Shown here piece after piece: positions 10,549 through 20,799 of a DNA stretch of 64,000 bases (within the stretch, counting starts at the first letter, position 1; every line of letters begins with the position of its first letter). This DNA is from Armigeres subalbatus. Its lineage: Eukaryota > Arthropoda > Insecta > Diptera > Culicidae. The stretch covers positions 45,443,065 to 45,507,064 of the forward strand of contig NC_085141.1 of the NCBI RefSeq assembly GCF_024139115.2, written 5' to 3'. Under the pieces are notes generated by a model. It saw only the letters and a program-made list of their open reading frames with translations. It was not told the origin of the DNA and did not search any database. Both the position numbers and the translations under genes were made by a program.

Positions 10549-11640
10549 TGCCGGTGGAACTTTTGGAGGAATTTCTTGAAGAACTACGGTAAGAACTCCT
10601 GGATGAATTCCCAAATTAACTTCTATAAGAATTCCAGGAGGAACTCGTGGAAGAGTTCTAAAAGGACCTCCCGGAGGAACTGCCAGAGAAATTCCCCAAG
10701 GATCTTCTTTATACAAAAATTCCCAAAGAAAGCCTAAACGAATTCCTGAAAGAATGCCTGAATGAATTCCCAGAGGAACTACTGGTGGAACCCCCGGAGG
10801 AATTTTCAGAGGAACAGCCGAAATCCTATTTCCCGTAAAATTCTTGCCAAATATCCTCCAGGAATTCCCTGTGAAGTTCCTGGAGAGATTCCTGGAGGAA
10901 CTCTTGGAAAAACATTGAGAAGCTCCCGGAGAAACTCCCACAAGAACTTCTGGAGGAATTCTCACAAGGAAGTCCTGAAATAATTCTTGGAGATTTTTTT
11001 TTTTTTTTTTTTTTTGTGTATTTATTAAAGAGACTTTCAGCCCGAGGCTGGCTCGTCTCCGAATTCTTGGAGAAGTTCGTGAAGGATTTTCCGGAAAAAT
11101 ATCTGAAGAAATTGCCGGAAAAATACCAGGAGGAATTAATGCAGAAATTCTCATATGAAATCTTGATAGTATTTCCAGATTAATGAAGAAGATATTACCG
11201 GATGAATTCCCGGGGGTTTGTTCTGAAGAAATTCCTGGAAGAACTCTTGGAAGATATCCTGGAGGAATTCTCAAATTAATTTCCGAATGAAATTCTGGAG
11301 TAAATTCCGAGTGAAGTCCAGAAAAAAATTTAGGACAATTCCGCGGAAAAATTCCCGGAGAAATTCCTGAAGGAATTCCCGGATGAATACCTGGAAGAAT
11401 TTCCGGGGAAATACTCAGACGAATTCCTGGAGAAATTCCGTAAGAAATTTCTAGAGGAATTCTTGAAGGATATTCTGAAGTAATTGCGGAAAGAATTCCA
11501 AAATGAAATCCTAGATGATTTTGCTATTGAAAAAATCCTGGAAGTTATCCCGGAGAAATTAAAGGAAGAGTTCCTGGATGAATGCCCGGAGAAGTTCTCA
11601 GAAATTTTTTTTAGATTTTTAGGATTTTAGGATTTGAGAA
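10549..11640. repeat. Diverged GAATTCC-type minisatellite
   Basis: It directly abuts the hairpin array. GGAATTCC-like boxes recur about every 24-30 bp, purine-rich on the plus strand. The stretch from about 10700 to 11494 is the reverse complement of 33751-34484 at high identity by eye. A mini-retroposon interrupts it at 10994-11061. Confidence 0.85.
10994..11061 (-). mobile_element. Mini-retroposon copy 1 (~45-nt body plus 22-nt poly(A))
   Basis: Read on the minus strand it is CGGAGACGAGCCAGCC, then TCGGGCTGAAAGTCTC, then TTTAATAAATACAC and 22 A. A 12-bp target duplication (aattcttggaga) lies at 10982-10993 and 11062-11073. GAGAC pairs with GTCTC and AGCC with GGCT, giving a hairpin before the AATAAA-like box. 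Two further copies lie at 32881-32929 and 47185-47237 with the same 5' end. The paralogous segment at 34175-34186 is the unoccupied site. Confidence 0.85.
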
Positions 11641-12459
11641 GTTTCCAGGGAGCTTCTAGAAGGATTTCAAAGAGAATTCTTGAGCCCGAAATGTTTCGAG
11701 TTGTTTTGAACCTTCGCGCCCCCCCTTCCCCCCTCTGGCTACACCATTGTAATTCAAACAGGCTGACATATTAGAAATGAAAATGTTTCACATCCCTTCG
11801 TCGGAGGTAGCAATGGGTCTGGGGGGTGCGTATTTAATTTTTATAATGAAATCAGAGTAAAAACAAATCGAAAAAATCTAACCAAATTAAAGTATATCCG
11901 GAGGACTGAGAGAGACTTCACGGTGAATATATAAGCTTGATACTATCTTCAAAGAGGATGCACACTGGAAGAAATTTTGATATCAATTTCTGTCCAAATC
12001 TCGGAGTTGTTCTGTCACCAACTATAATTCCAAACAGACTGCACAGTTTCTTACATTTTGATCCAGATCCAGAACTGAACCTAATTCGCAGAAATCGTAA
12101 AAATTGCAAATGTAAGGAGAAAAACGAGCAGCGAGAAAACTTGACATGTGGTCTCAACCACGGCACACAACGATTTTCCACGTGAAAAATTTCCGCTATT
12201 GGTCTGAGAAGACAATCAAAATTGGGTCGTTAGTTGGTAACTACTGGCTTTCAACTAACATATTTGAATGGTGTTTACTGTGATGATGATTTATGACACT
12301 TTGCTTGCAGAAACCAGAGCGAAGCGATTTGAAAACCATTCCAGACGGAATCACCATTTTCTTTCCCACAGAAACAATATCATTTCCGGCGGAATCAGCC
12401 ATTTCTTTTAGATATCGGAAACTTTGTTTCAGAGCTCAATGAAGTCACTTGCAGATTAT
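11641..12459. other. AT-rich DNA without a recognised gene
   Basis: No coding feature is supported. At about 11705-11751 the reverse strand reads CAATGGTGTAGCCAGAGGGG followed by a C/G-rich run. This resembles the G-run-bearing hAT-like ends seen at 13222 and 15056, so it may be an orphan terminus. The remainder shows nothing I recognise. Confidence 0.5.
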
Positions 12460-13244
12460 ACAATTTGTAGGCTGACCATACGTACCGTATTTAACGGGAT
12501 AGTCCCGTTTTTCAGACCTTTTTGTGCTGTCACGCCGTGATCTAAAAAATCCTCAATTTGTCCCGTTTTTTCATTGATCCTTAGAATTTGGCTAATTTGG
12601 CAGTGGCTTGAACGGAACCGGTAACTTGGTAGGCAAGAATATCCTGAAAATCAGGTCACGTCTCAACGTCAATAAAAATAAGCGCAAGGACGACATTCTA
12701 ATTCCCAGATTAAGTTTATTTTATTTATTTTTCAATCTTGAGAGGTAGGTAATTCTATTTTATTTTTTAAATCTGCTTTATCACATATTTTTTAATCCTT
12801 TGATTCTTTTCGAAAGATTAAGAATTATTCAAAGTCTAAGGCGGTTTCAAACCAAGGGAAAATTCGGTCTTCCCGCACTTTAACCTTCCGGGACTCGCTC
12901 ATGCAGTCCCGCTTCAATTGTGAACGAGGAGCGTGCTTTTTCGAAGGTGTTGTACTTTTTACAACGGCGCGAGTCCCGAGGGTTAAGGCTGGTTTACAGA
13001 TCAGAAGCTTGTCTGCAAATTTTGCTTCCATATGGGCGAGATTCATGGGATTCCGTTGGTAGAAAATTAGAATTTCGGCCTAATTTAAAATACAATCCGG
13101 TGGAAATCTCCAAGAGTCCGAGCTGTAAAGCAGTCTACCAAATAAGCCAGGATCTGTTTTACTTTTAGCGACGAAATTGCATGAGTATCGCCTTTTTGGA
13201 AGCACAAGGGGACAAAATAAACATTGGCGTAAATAGGGTGGGCC

Positions 13245-13272
13245 GGGGGGGGGGGGGGGGGGGGGGGGCGGG
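13245..13272 (+). repeat. Long poly-G run
   Basis: About two dozen consecutive G lie just inside the left terminus of the nested hAT-like element. A matching C run lies inside its right terminus. The tract can form a G-quadruplex, and its assembled length is probably approximate. Confidence 0.85.
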
Positions 13273-13889
13273 TCCCCTCCAGACCTACTTGTGCCCCCCC
13301 CAGAAAATTTTGAATAGTAATTCCAACTTAGTCAGTTTTTATTTCATTTACATATTTCCTACATATTTCTTAATTTTGATTATGAATTCTATAAACATAT
13401 TTTTTGTTGCGTTATCACATCTATGACCATTTGTTCAGCAAAGCATCGAAATATTTAAGTTGGAGCTCCGGGAACATTTTCTCGATTTTTAAGCTAAAAT
13501 CAATGCCGCTCAGTTGCTAGCTTAAAATAATAAATTTGTTCTGCATTTGTTTGACTAGTATCCTGGTCGCAGAAACATAAAAACATAATTGTATTAAGAT
13601 ATAAATATTCCTGTTCTATTAAACTACCATCCACTTCAAAAAAGACTGAAGCAACTACATCAAAATGAGCACATGTACATACACAAATCCGGTCAATGAA
13701 ATTTCGAACGACCATTCTTTCGAAAATCTTCGAGTTAATCGCAAAGTATGCCGCAAAACAGTTGATCAAATTCCTATGGAGCTTTTTGCTCTCGCTATAT
13801 AATTCTGGCACAGAAAAATATAAAATTATAAAACTTAAGAATCTTTGTTACAATGACATAAAAATCAATAACGCATTCCATTGAAAGTA

Positions 13890-14156
13890 CAGTAGACGTT
13901 CGATAACTGCAAGTCATATAACTGCAATGCTTTTTAATTGTAATTCGATAGTTGCAACAGTTTTGCAGTTATCGGACCGCTTAACTTCAAACTGATGTCA
14001 GACTCAATAACAGCTGTATTGCGCTGCACATTTAGATGCACTTTTATTGCATCTGACGTCGATTAACAACCGTTTGACATCTAGAATGCATTGCAGTTAT
14101 CGAACGGCATTCGTTAACTGGAAAGTAAACATTTTGCAGTTATCGAACGGCTACTG
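13890..14156. mobile_element. pogo/Tigger-like MITE, third level of nesting
   Basis: A 22-bp terminal inverted repeat starts CAGTAGACGTTCGATAACTG on the left; the right end read backwards is CAGTAGCCGTTCGATAACTG. TA dinucleotides flank it at 13888-13889 and 14157-14158. CAGT ends with TA duplications are typical of Tc1/mariner pogo-type elements. It is 267 bp and non-coding. Confidence 0.88.
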
Positions 14157-14704
14157 TATTAGGACAAAACTTAGGCAACCTTTGCACTCACAACAGAGAT
14201 TGCATTAAAGAAATATTTTTATAATCCTCAAAAGATCTTGTTCCATTTAATTTTTTGGCGATTTCATAAGGATCATCGGAAAACTCTTTTGTGCCTGCTT
14301 TAGTTAGAATTTGTCTTTTAGGATAAAAAAATTAGATTTAGAAACCAGTTCGTATCAGAAAACATTTCTTTTGCAGCACAATTCAGATCGATTTGATTGC
14401 TTCTCAAGTCTCTTTGATTTTTGCAGAGAAATCTCTCACCTATTCAGACTCTGACTAACTCTGACTCATGGAATTTATGACTCATAAAATTCCAAATTTG
14501 TGTTCATCGGTACTTAACTATTTCAGCACATAGCATACATTTTGGAATTGCATGAATACTTATATTGATTAAGACAAAATTTCGTGGAATTCATTCCACA
14601 TCTAGAGTTTCAAAAATTTCAAGTTCCAAAAAAAATCGAGATCTTTATGCATTAAGTAATCATGGAAATGCTTGAAAACTTTCAGAAATATACTCAATTA
14701 TTAC

Positions 14705-14740
14705 TATATAGTATTATAGTATTATAGTATTATAGTATTA
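14705..14740. repeat. TATTATAG microsatellite
   Basis: About four tandem copies of an 8-9-bp AGTATTAT unit lie inside the nested hAT-like element. Confidence 0.8.
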
Positions 14741-15456
14741 CTCATATCGAATTTCATTTATAGATAATTCGAAGAAGATTCTTGAATCTTAGATTACACA
14801 CTTATCCACATTTAGTAACATGGAGAAAACAAGTTGACACAGACACAGCGTTTTGAAGCAATCACAGCATCGGAAATCAATTGTATTATTCGCGATTTTT
14901 TTATGTTAGTTCTAGGACGAATGAGCGATAAACTTAGTCAAACAATTTCTATTGCAATCCATGCGCACAGTGCTTTAAATCGCTTTTAAAAATTACATCC
15001 CACCAGCTGGTACATGCCCCCCCCCCCCCTAGGCCGAAACTCTAGTTACGCCTATGAAAATAAATGGACAAGATTCCCAAGATATGAGGCTACTTTTACC
15101 GTCATTTAAATCAATTTCGATCAAAAAGGACTGTGGATTGATTAGATTTGACATGAAAATAATTAAATTACATTTGTTGAGATTCTTGTTATTCTTATCC
15201 GCAGATTTTCCCTCACTTATATTCATGGGTTTTGGCACGGGAAATCAATAATCCCACCCTATTGCTCTTTTCGCATTTGTCGTTTGACATTTTGAAAATT
15301 GATATATTGAAAATATTGAAAATAAAAATAAAGCCAATAAATTTTGAAATTTCCACAGCTCTTGAATGTTATCACACGGTTTTTTGACATGTCCCGTTCT
15401 GCAAGTGCGTTTGTCCCGTTTTTTCACTGAAATGATCTGGTCAGCCTAACAATTTG

Positions 15457-18139
15457 TGATACTCAATTCGGCTTTAATTGCACTGATGCCGATTCCACAA
15501 TTTACATTAACGACGTGATGTGACCGACATAAATTGCAAAAGTTTCAACGCACTCTTGAGGTAAAAGTTTGGTAAAGATTATTGAACACTTTAAAAGTAT
15601 AAATCAATTTAAGATGTATATTGCCACCGGCTAATCAAACAGTTATAATTAAAAAATAAAATATAACATCCAGCTCTATTCAACACCAGCGTGAATCCGG
15701 GTAACCCTTTTAAGGGTCTGACAGTTTTGAACCGTAGGAACGGGGTAGCTTGCAACAAACGGAAACTTAACATCTATGAAATCTATTATTTCTCCACCTA
15801 TGGAATTTTGAAACAATTCATTTTGATGCTCAGTCAGTAACAGTGAAGTTGGAAAATGTTGCAACTCACCCCGTTTGACGGTAACCAATATCCAGCTTAA
15901 TTTGAACACTGCTTGCGATCTTTCCGGATGAGTAAAAATACATGGCCCGGTTAAACAATTTCCTTAAATTGTTAGGTACCTTATTTTTCCTATGCTTCAG
16001 TTTGCGACAAGACAGACAGACAGAAATTCTCAACTTAATGAAGATTGAGTCGGACAGCCGTCCAACGTAGTCGTTTTCTTGATACCGGAGCCATTGTGGC
16101 CCTTCTCCCAAAGGGTTCACACTCCGAAGCAGAAGACCGGAGGCGCTTAATCTGGATGTCTGCTGGTTGCGTTGCTACGCTATGTCTGTTGGACTGACAA
16201 GCGACCGTCGGATGGACGCGCGCAAACAGTGAACGGGTTCGGGTTTCTGCTGCTGAGGGGAAGCTGATTCAAAATCTTAGTGGATTGGGGTCCCCCGGCA
16301 GTGTCAGCGGGTGGCTTGCTGTGAGTCGAACAGATTGTTTTATGAATATGATAGTGCACATAATGAAACGGAATGTAAATCAGATGACTGAATAACAAAT
16401 TTTGAGAAGATGCAAATAACGTCTAATGCCATTTCCCACAGCTTTGAAGGAAGCCTGTTATATAATACTTAATCTCAAAATTCTGTCAATTCCCTGAGCA
16501 ACTCGGCAATTTATTTCAAACTGTTGCTATGAACAAACATCACACAAAGGGAAGGTTAAAAATGGTAACGTTGTACACTGTCAGCTATTCGGTTTGTAGA
16601 ATCATGCTACTGCGCCTAAACGCCTAATTTTTACAGAAATGAATTTATTTCATCCCACGATTCAATTTTAATACATCCAAATAAAAATGTTTCAAGCGAA
16701 GAAAATGAAGTTGTTCCAATTCCAATGCGCCTCCAGCCGTGAAAGCAGTCAGCAGCCAACCAAATCCAGAGTTTTCCAATATTTCTCTGCCTGTATCACG
16801 CACCCTGCCCCACCCCAGGGGCCGTATGGACGAAGTTTGTTCCAAAACGAAGCTCAACGGGCAAGGAAGGGCAACAACAAACCGACAACAACAAGAGTGA
16901 TATATTTTCCGAGTAAATGGTTCTTTAAAGCCAAATTTGTAGCATACAAAGCCGTTACCGCCCACATCGCCTTCGGTGGTTCTTTGAACGAGGAAACAGC
17001 GGCAGGAATTTCTCGTAGAGTGCGTGCGATATCTTTTCGATTTACTGCGACGACGGCAGGGACCCTTCACCACCATACCAGCAGAGCCAGGAGCCATGGC
17101 GAGAACAGGCCAACTTTTTTTCCCTCTGCGTTGGAATGCAGGAATGGGAATCCCGGCGTATATTTGCTACCCTATGAGTATTTACTTTGCCAGTCATCAC
17201 TTGCGAAAGCCCAGTTAAATGCCGTTGAATAATCGTCTTGCAAGAAAAGTTGATGTTTCGGAATTTCTATTATTGTGCGACGACTGAAGGGGTACTTTTA
17301 GGGCTTGAAATTCATCATCAATTNNNNNNNNNNNNNNNNNNNNNNNNNCAATGTTATCTTCCCAAATATCGCCTACACGGCTTTTGCTTAGCATATACCG
17401 TTGCTTCGTCGACGAAAACCACTCTGTTATGGAACTAAAAACTAAGCTTGGTGATATTTCTCCGTAACACATTGCGTAAAAGTGATCTACTCTGAGTTAC
17501 GAGGTACTAATTATAATTAAAAATTACGTATAATTTGTATACGAGAAAGGCAAAATTTTCCTCCATTATCTCATGTGTAACACCAAGCTTTAAAAATGTG
17601 CGCTAACTCTCAAAGATAACTTATATTCATCCTCATCGTCAAAAGCAGAAGACAAACCCATTTTCAGTTTGCAGATTGCCATGTCGAATATGTAAATGAA
17701 GAATCTCTACCATGTACTCAGAATTTCTTCATCATATTGACCCAATGTGTAATGATATGTTTGAAGGAAGAACTGTGTCTCATAATCATTAAATAAAAGC
17801 AAAAACAATATTGTTTTAGGGTTATTCATTCATATCATTCGTGATCAAATAATATCCGACAGCAAAACATCATTTGGAAGAGTTCTCCATTTAGCGGCGA
17901 GCAAATACAGAAATACAGAACATCTTTCTCCGCTTCAAATGTGAATTTCTTTGCCCTACGAGACTTTGCCCATCGTACTGTCTGAAATGTAACATTCGTT
18001 AGTTAGTGTATTTTCGAACCAAAAGAATAATAGAAACTTGTGAATTCCGATACTCGAATAAATTTCTTTGTTGATGAAAAAATAACAAACTTTAGGTTGT
18101 CGTTGTCAACGAATACTTCAATGGGTGCTTAGACGAAAA
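15457..18139. other. AT-rich DNA without a recognised gene; assembly gap inside
   Basis: There are no domains, repeats or inverted ends that I can support. Open frames of 150-180 codons on both strands at 16645-17232 look accidental: they overlap each other on opposite strands and show no recognisable motif. A 25-N gap lies at 17324-17348. Confidence 0.5.
17324..17348. other. Assembly gap (25 N)
   Basis: Exactly 25 N, the same as the gap at 33726-33750, so the length is a placeholder rather than a measured size. Confidence 0.99.
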
Positions 18140-18230
18140 TTACAGTTCAGTGTCTGGAAGCGTTAATGTCAAACTTTATAGCACGCCATTATGGCGAGCG
18201 TGAAACTGGATAGCGTGAATTTCCGCATGT
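18140..18230 (+). mobile_element. Diverged orphan terminus related to the 18815-20799 inverted element
   Basis: GGAAGCGTTAATGTCAA, GCCATTATGGC and GAAACTGGATA occur in the order seen at the right end of the 18815-20799 element (20735-20800). This appears to be another, more diverged end of the same family. Confidence 0.5.
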
Positions 18231-19347
18231 CAAGTGTTATGTGCTTTTTTTTTTCATTATTTGTTTCAGGTATCAAATCGAATAAGAAACCCGTGGAATC
18301 TTATGCAACGTACACACCAGTCAAAGTTCGACGAACATTGACTCCACGAAAACGCTTCGTTGCTGCTTTGTTTGAACGTGTGAAGTTGTTCAACAACCAT
18401 TTACTGTTGGCGCTCGGTTGGAAAAATTAAACGTTTGATTTTGGTTTGAGTTGTCGGGGTGGAGCTCAAGGTTCGCGAACATGTATGAGCATTTGTAGTG
18501 AAGTTGCACAAACCCCTTATATTTTTGATGGTTGGTGCTCGAGTTGGTGCTTCAGTCGTTCGTGTGTATATTGTTGGTCGAATAAATTGATTGTTCGTGT
18601 CGCTGTTGGTAAAACTGGATGGATGTTTGAATAAACGGATGGTTAATGTTAGTCAAACTGCTTGACCGTGTGTACGTTCCATTACACTAGTGTCAATCTA
18701 CGTGCCACATTCCATGGGTAGTGAAAAGCTCACCAGCAAAGAAAAAAATGTTGTTATGATTGAAAACCGTTCCTGGATTATTTTTTAATTTCTCGACATC
18801 ACGCTTATTCATATAATCCAGCTTCCACTAGCCATAATGGCGGCTGCTATAATAAAATCTGACAGTAACTGTCTCCGACGCTGAACTAATCTCGACGCTG
18901 GTCGTAGCTAGATAACCATTTTGCATTGTTTGTTATTGTTGTGGAAAATTTAACGACTCGAGGAAAATGGAGAACGTTTGTTGAAAAAGCTTTAATCTTC
19001 ATAATACTATGGTTTATATAACAAATAATGTGCATTTTTTTCGTTATATTATAGGCAACAATATTTCTAGTACGCGTTGGGACCCTACTGATGATTTTCA
19101 AAATAGGCATGTATAAATGCAGGAGAGAACTGAAATTGAGATTTCAACACGTTTAGCAATGAAATCTGCATAGTTCGAGAATTTACATTAAAATGACGAG
19201 CATCTCCACTTATTTCTGTGTTCTGGTTTCTTCGAAAATAATTTTGAAATGTCACCTTTGGAATCCATTTGGGAGAATCGATGTACAGCTGAATATATAT
19301 GTAAGGTAATAAAATCGGAAAACCTTTTGAGTGTCACAGAAACAAAG

Positions 19348-19514
19348 GTTCATGAATTCGTGAATCGGTTCACGTTATTTTCACGTGAACAACAATCACG
19401 ATTCGGAACACAGTCACGTTTTCCAGAACGTTCCTGAAAGTGACTATATTCCCGAATCCGTGATTGTTGTTCACGAAAAACACCGTGAACTCGTTAGTTC
19501 ACGAATTCATGAAC
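19348..19514. mobile_element. Palindromic MITE (167 bp)
   Basis: The arm GTTCATGAATTCGTGAA... is mirrored by ...GTTCACGAATTCATGAAC. The inner arms GTTCACG...AACAACAATCACG and CGTGATTGTTGTTCAC also pair. Nearly the whole length folds on itself. The duplication is not clear. Confidence 0.75.
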
Positions 19515-20194
19515 GCTTTTTTGCATGACATACAGTGACAAAACCTGTGTTTGTTTCAATAGTGCATATTGTTAACATTAGAATTTATCGTATTCTGGAC
19601 TCAAATGCCAGCCTAATCAATCAGGTTTCCAAGTTCATTGATTTGCGTATCGGGAATTGCAGCAAGTAGTCTTTAATAGTCAACTGATCGAATGCAAAGC
19701 CATGCTGCTCCACGTCGCTTGCCGCATTTTAACAATGCATTCAGATGATGATGTCAGTCAAAACTCTCCATTTCTATATGTATAAATGCCCAAAAATCAA
19801 TGGGCCATTGTCACCTCTTAAGCTTGCGCAAACTAATCAACTCAAGGAAAAATTTATCTAGACAGAAAGTTTTGTGTTTTTGTAATACCGCTCCCTTCCG
19901 CAAAGATGTCTCTACCACAAAATTCGTGTTTGCTCAGGACTCGATTCAGGCGCTAGTAATGTTCATTGTCCAATCAATCGCAGGCATGGAAAAACGCTGA
20001 GTTGGTTGGTTGATATTTCAGATATTCCACCCTTCAGCGGTACAAACGCATTAATGGTGAATGAACTATAAGAAAACAAAATTTCGAAAGAAACAGAAAA
20101 AGAGCAAAGTGAACTCCAAACTGAGTGCTTGAACGCGTTTAAATTTGATATGAATTGTTCTGTGCTACATTAGGACCTTGGATGAGAATAGTTC

Positions 20195-20338
20195 CGCTTA
20201 ACTTTTCAAAAGGACCTAAGTAACATTTTTTCATGAATTAATTTGAATACAGCAATCAATAGCTTTCATGTTGTTATGTTGATTGCGCTATTCAAATTAA
20301 TTCATGAAAAAATATTACGTCCTTTGAAAAGTCGAGAG
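20195..20338. mobile_element. Hairpin MITE, copy A
   Basis: The arms run from CTTAACTTTTCAAAAGGACC with TTCATGAATTAATTTGAATA to the mirrored TATTCAAATTAATTCATGAA and CCTTTGAAAAGT. The loop contains AGCTTTCATGTTGTT. It closely matches copy B at 20500-20638 in the same orientation. Confidence 0.8.
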
Positions 20339-20499
20339 TTATAGTTAAACTTCCCTTAACCGGACAGGGGCCGACACTGACAGAAATTTGTATTTTCTGG
20401 AATAATTGCTTGAACCTGAAATATAAACATCGTATTACATTTAGGTTAAGAAGAATAAGTTTTAAGCTTTTAACTTGTCAAATAATTTTCTACATTTCT

Positions 20500-20638
20500 C
20501 GCTTAACTTTTCAAAAGGTCCTAAGTAACATTTTCTCATGAATTAATTTGAGTACTGCAATAAAAAGCTTTCATGTTGTTCTGTTGATTGCGCTATTCAA
20601 ATTAATTCATGAAAAAGTCAGGACCTGAAAAGTTAAGA
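20500..20638. mobile_element. Hairpin MITE, copy B
   Basis: It has the same arms and loop as copy A, about 90% identical by eye, with a small deletion in the right arm. It lies 160 bp from copy A and directly inside the right inverted repeat of the surrounding element. Confidence 0.8.
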
Positions 20639-20799
20639 GATTCTTCGAGGCATTTCTTTTTCTAGCAATAAACAAACAATGTGAAAATGGTTGCTAGTTA
20701 AGAACAGCGCCGAAATTGCTTAGCGTCGGAGAGCGTCGGAAGCAGTTACTGTCAAATATATTTATGCAGCCGCCATTATGGCTGGATTGAAAGCTGGAT

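Larger units (their letters stand above)
13222..15056. mobile_element. Second hAT-like element nested in the first
   Basis: The ends are CATTGGCGTAAATAG (13222) and, read on the minus strand from 15056, CATAGGCGTAACTAG, 13 of 15 matching. The flanks are the 8-bp repeat aaaataaa (13214-13221, 15057-15064). Both ends carry subterminal G runs (plus strand at about 13245-13268, minus strand at about 15017-15029). There is no transposase ORF. It contains the pogo-like MITE at 13890-14156. Confidence 0.87.
12468..15448. mobile_element. Non-autonomous hAT-like element (outer)
   Basis: The ends are TAGGCTGACCA (12468) and TGGTCAGCCTA (15448), an 11-bp perfect inverted repeat. The flanks are an 8-bp direct repeat acaatttg (12460-12467, 15449-15456). 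An 8-bp duplication with TAG-type ends is the hAT hallmark. Subterminal GTCCCGTTTTT boxes occur near both ends. There is no transposase. Without the insertion at 13222-15056 and its duplicated 8 bp the element is about 1.14 kb. Confidence 0.87.
18815..20799. mobile_element. DNA element with long imperfect terminal inverted repeats
   Basis: The left 18815-18965 and right 20645-20799 are reverse complements of each other over roughly 140 bp. Shared blocks are ATCCAGCTT, GCCATAATGGCGGCTGC, GACAGTAACTG, CCGACGCT, AACCATTTT and CATTGTTTGTTATTG. No transposase was seen between them. The interior holds one hairpin MITE and two copies of another MITE. The exact tips and target duplication could not be fixed. 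Confidence 0.6.

Noticed and set aside
16645..17232. Open frames of 181 (+) and 150 (-) codons as genes
   Set aside because: They overlap on opposite strands and show no motif; chance frames in a locally less AT-rich stretch.
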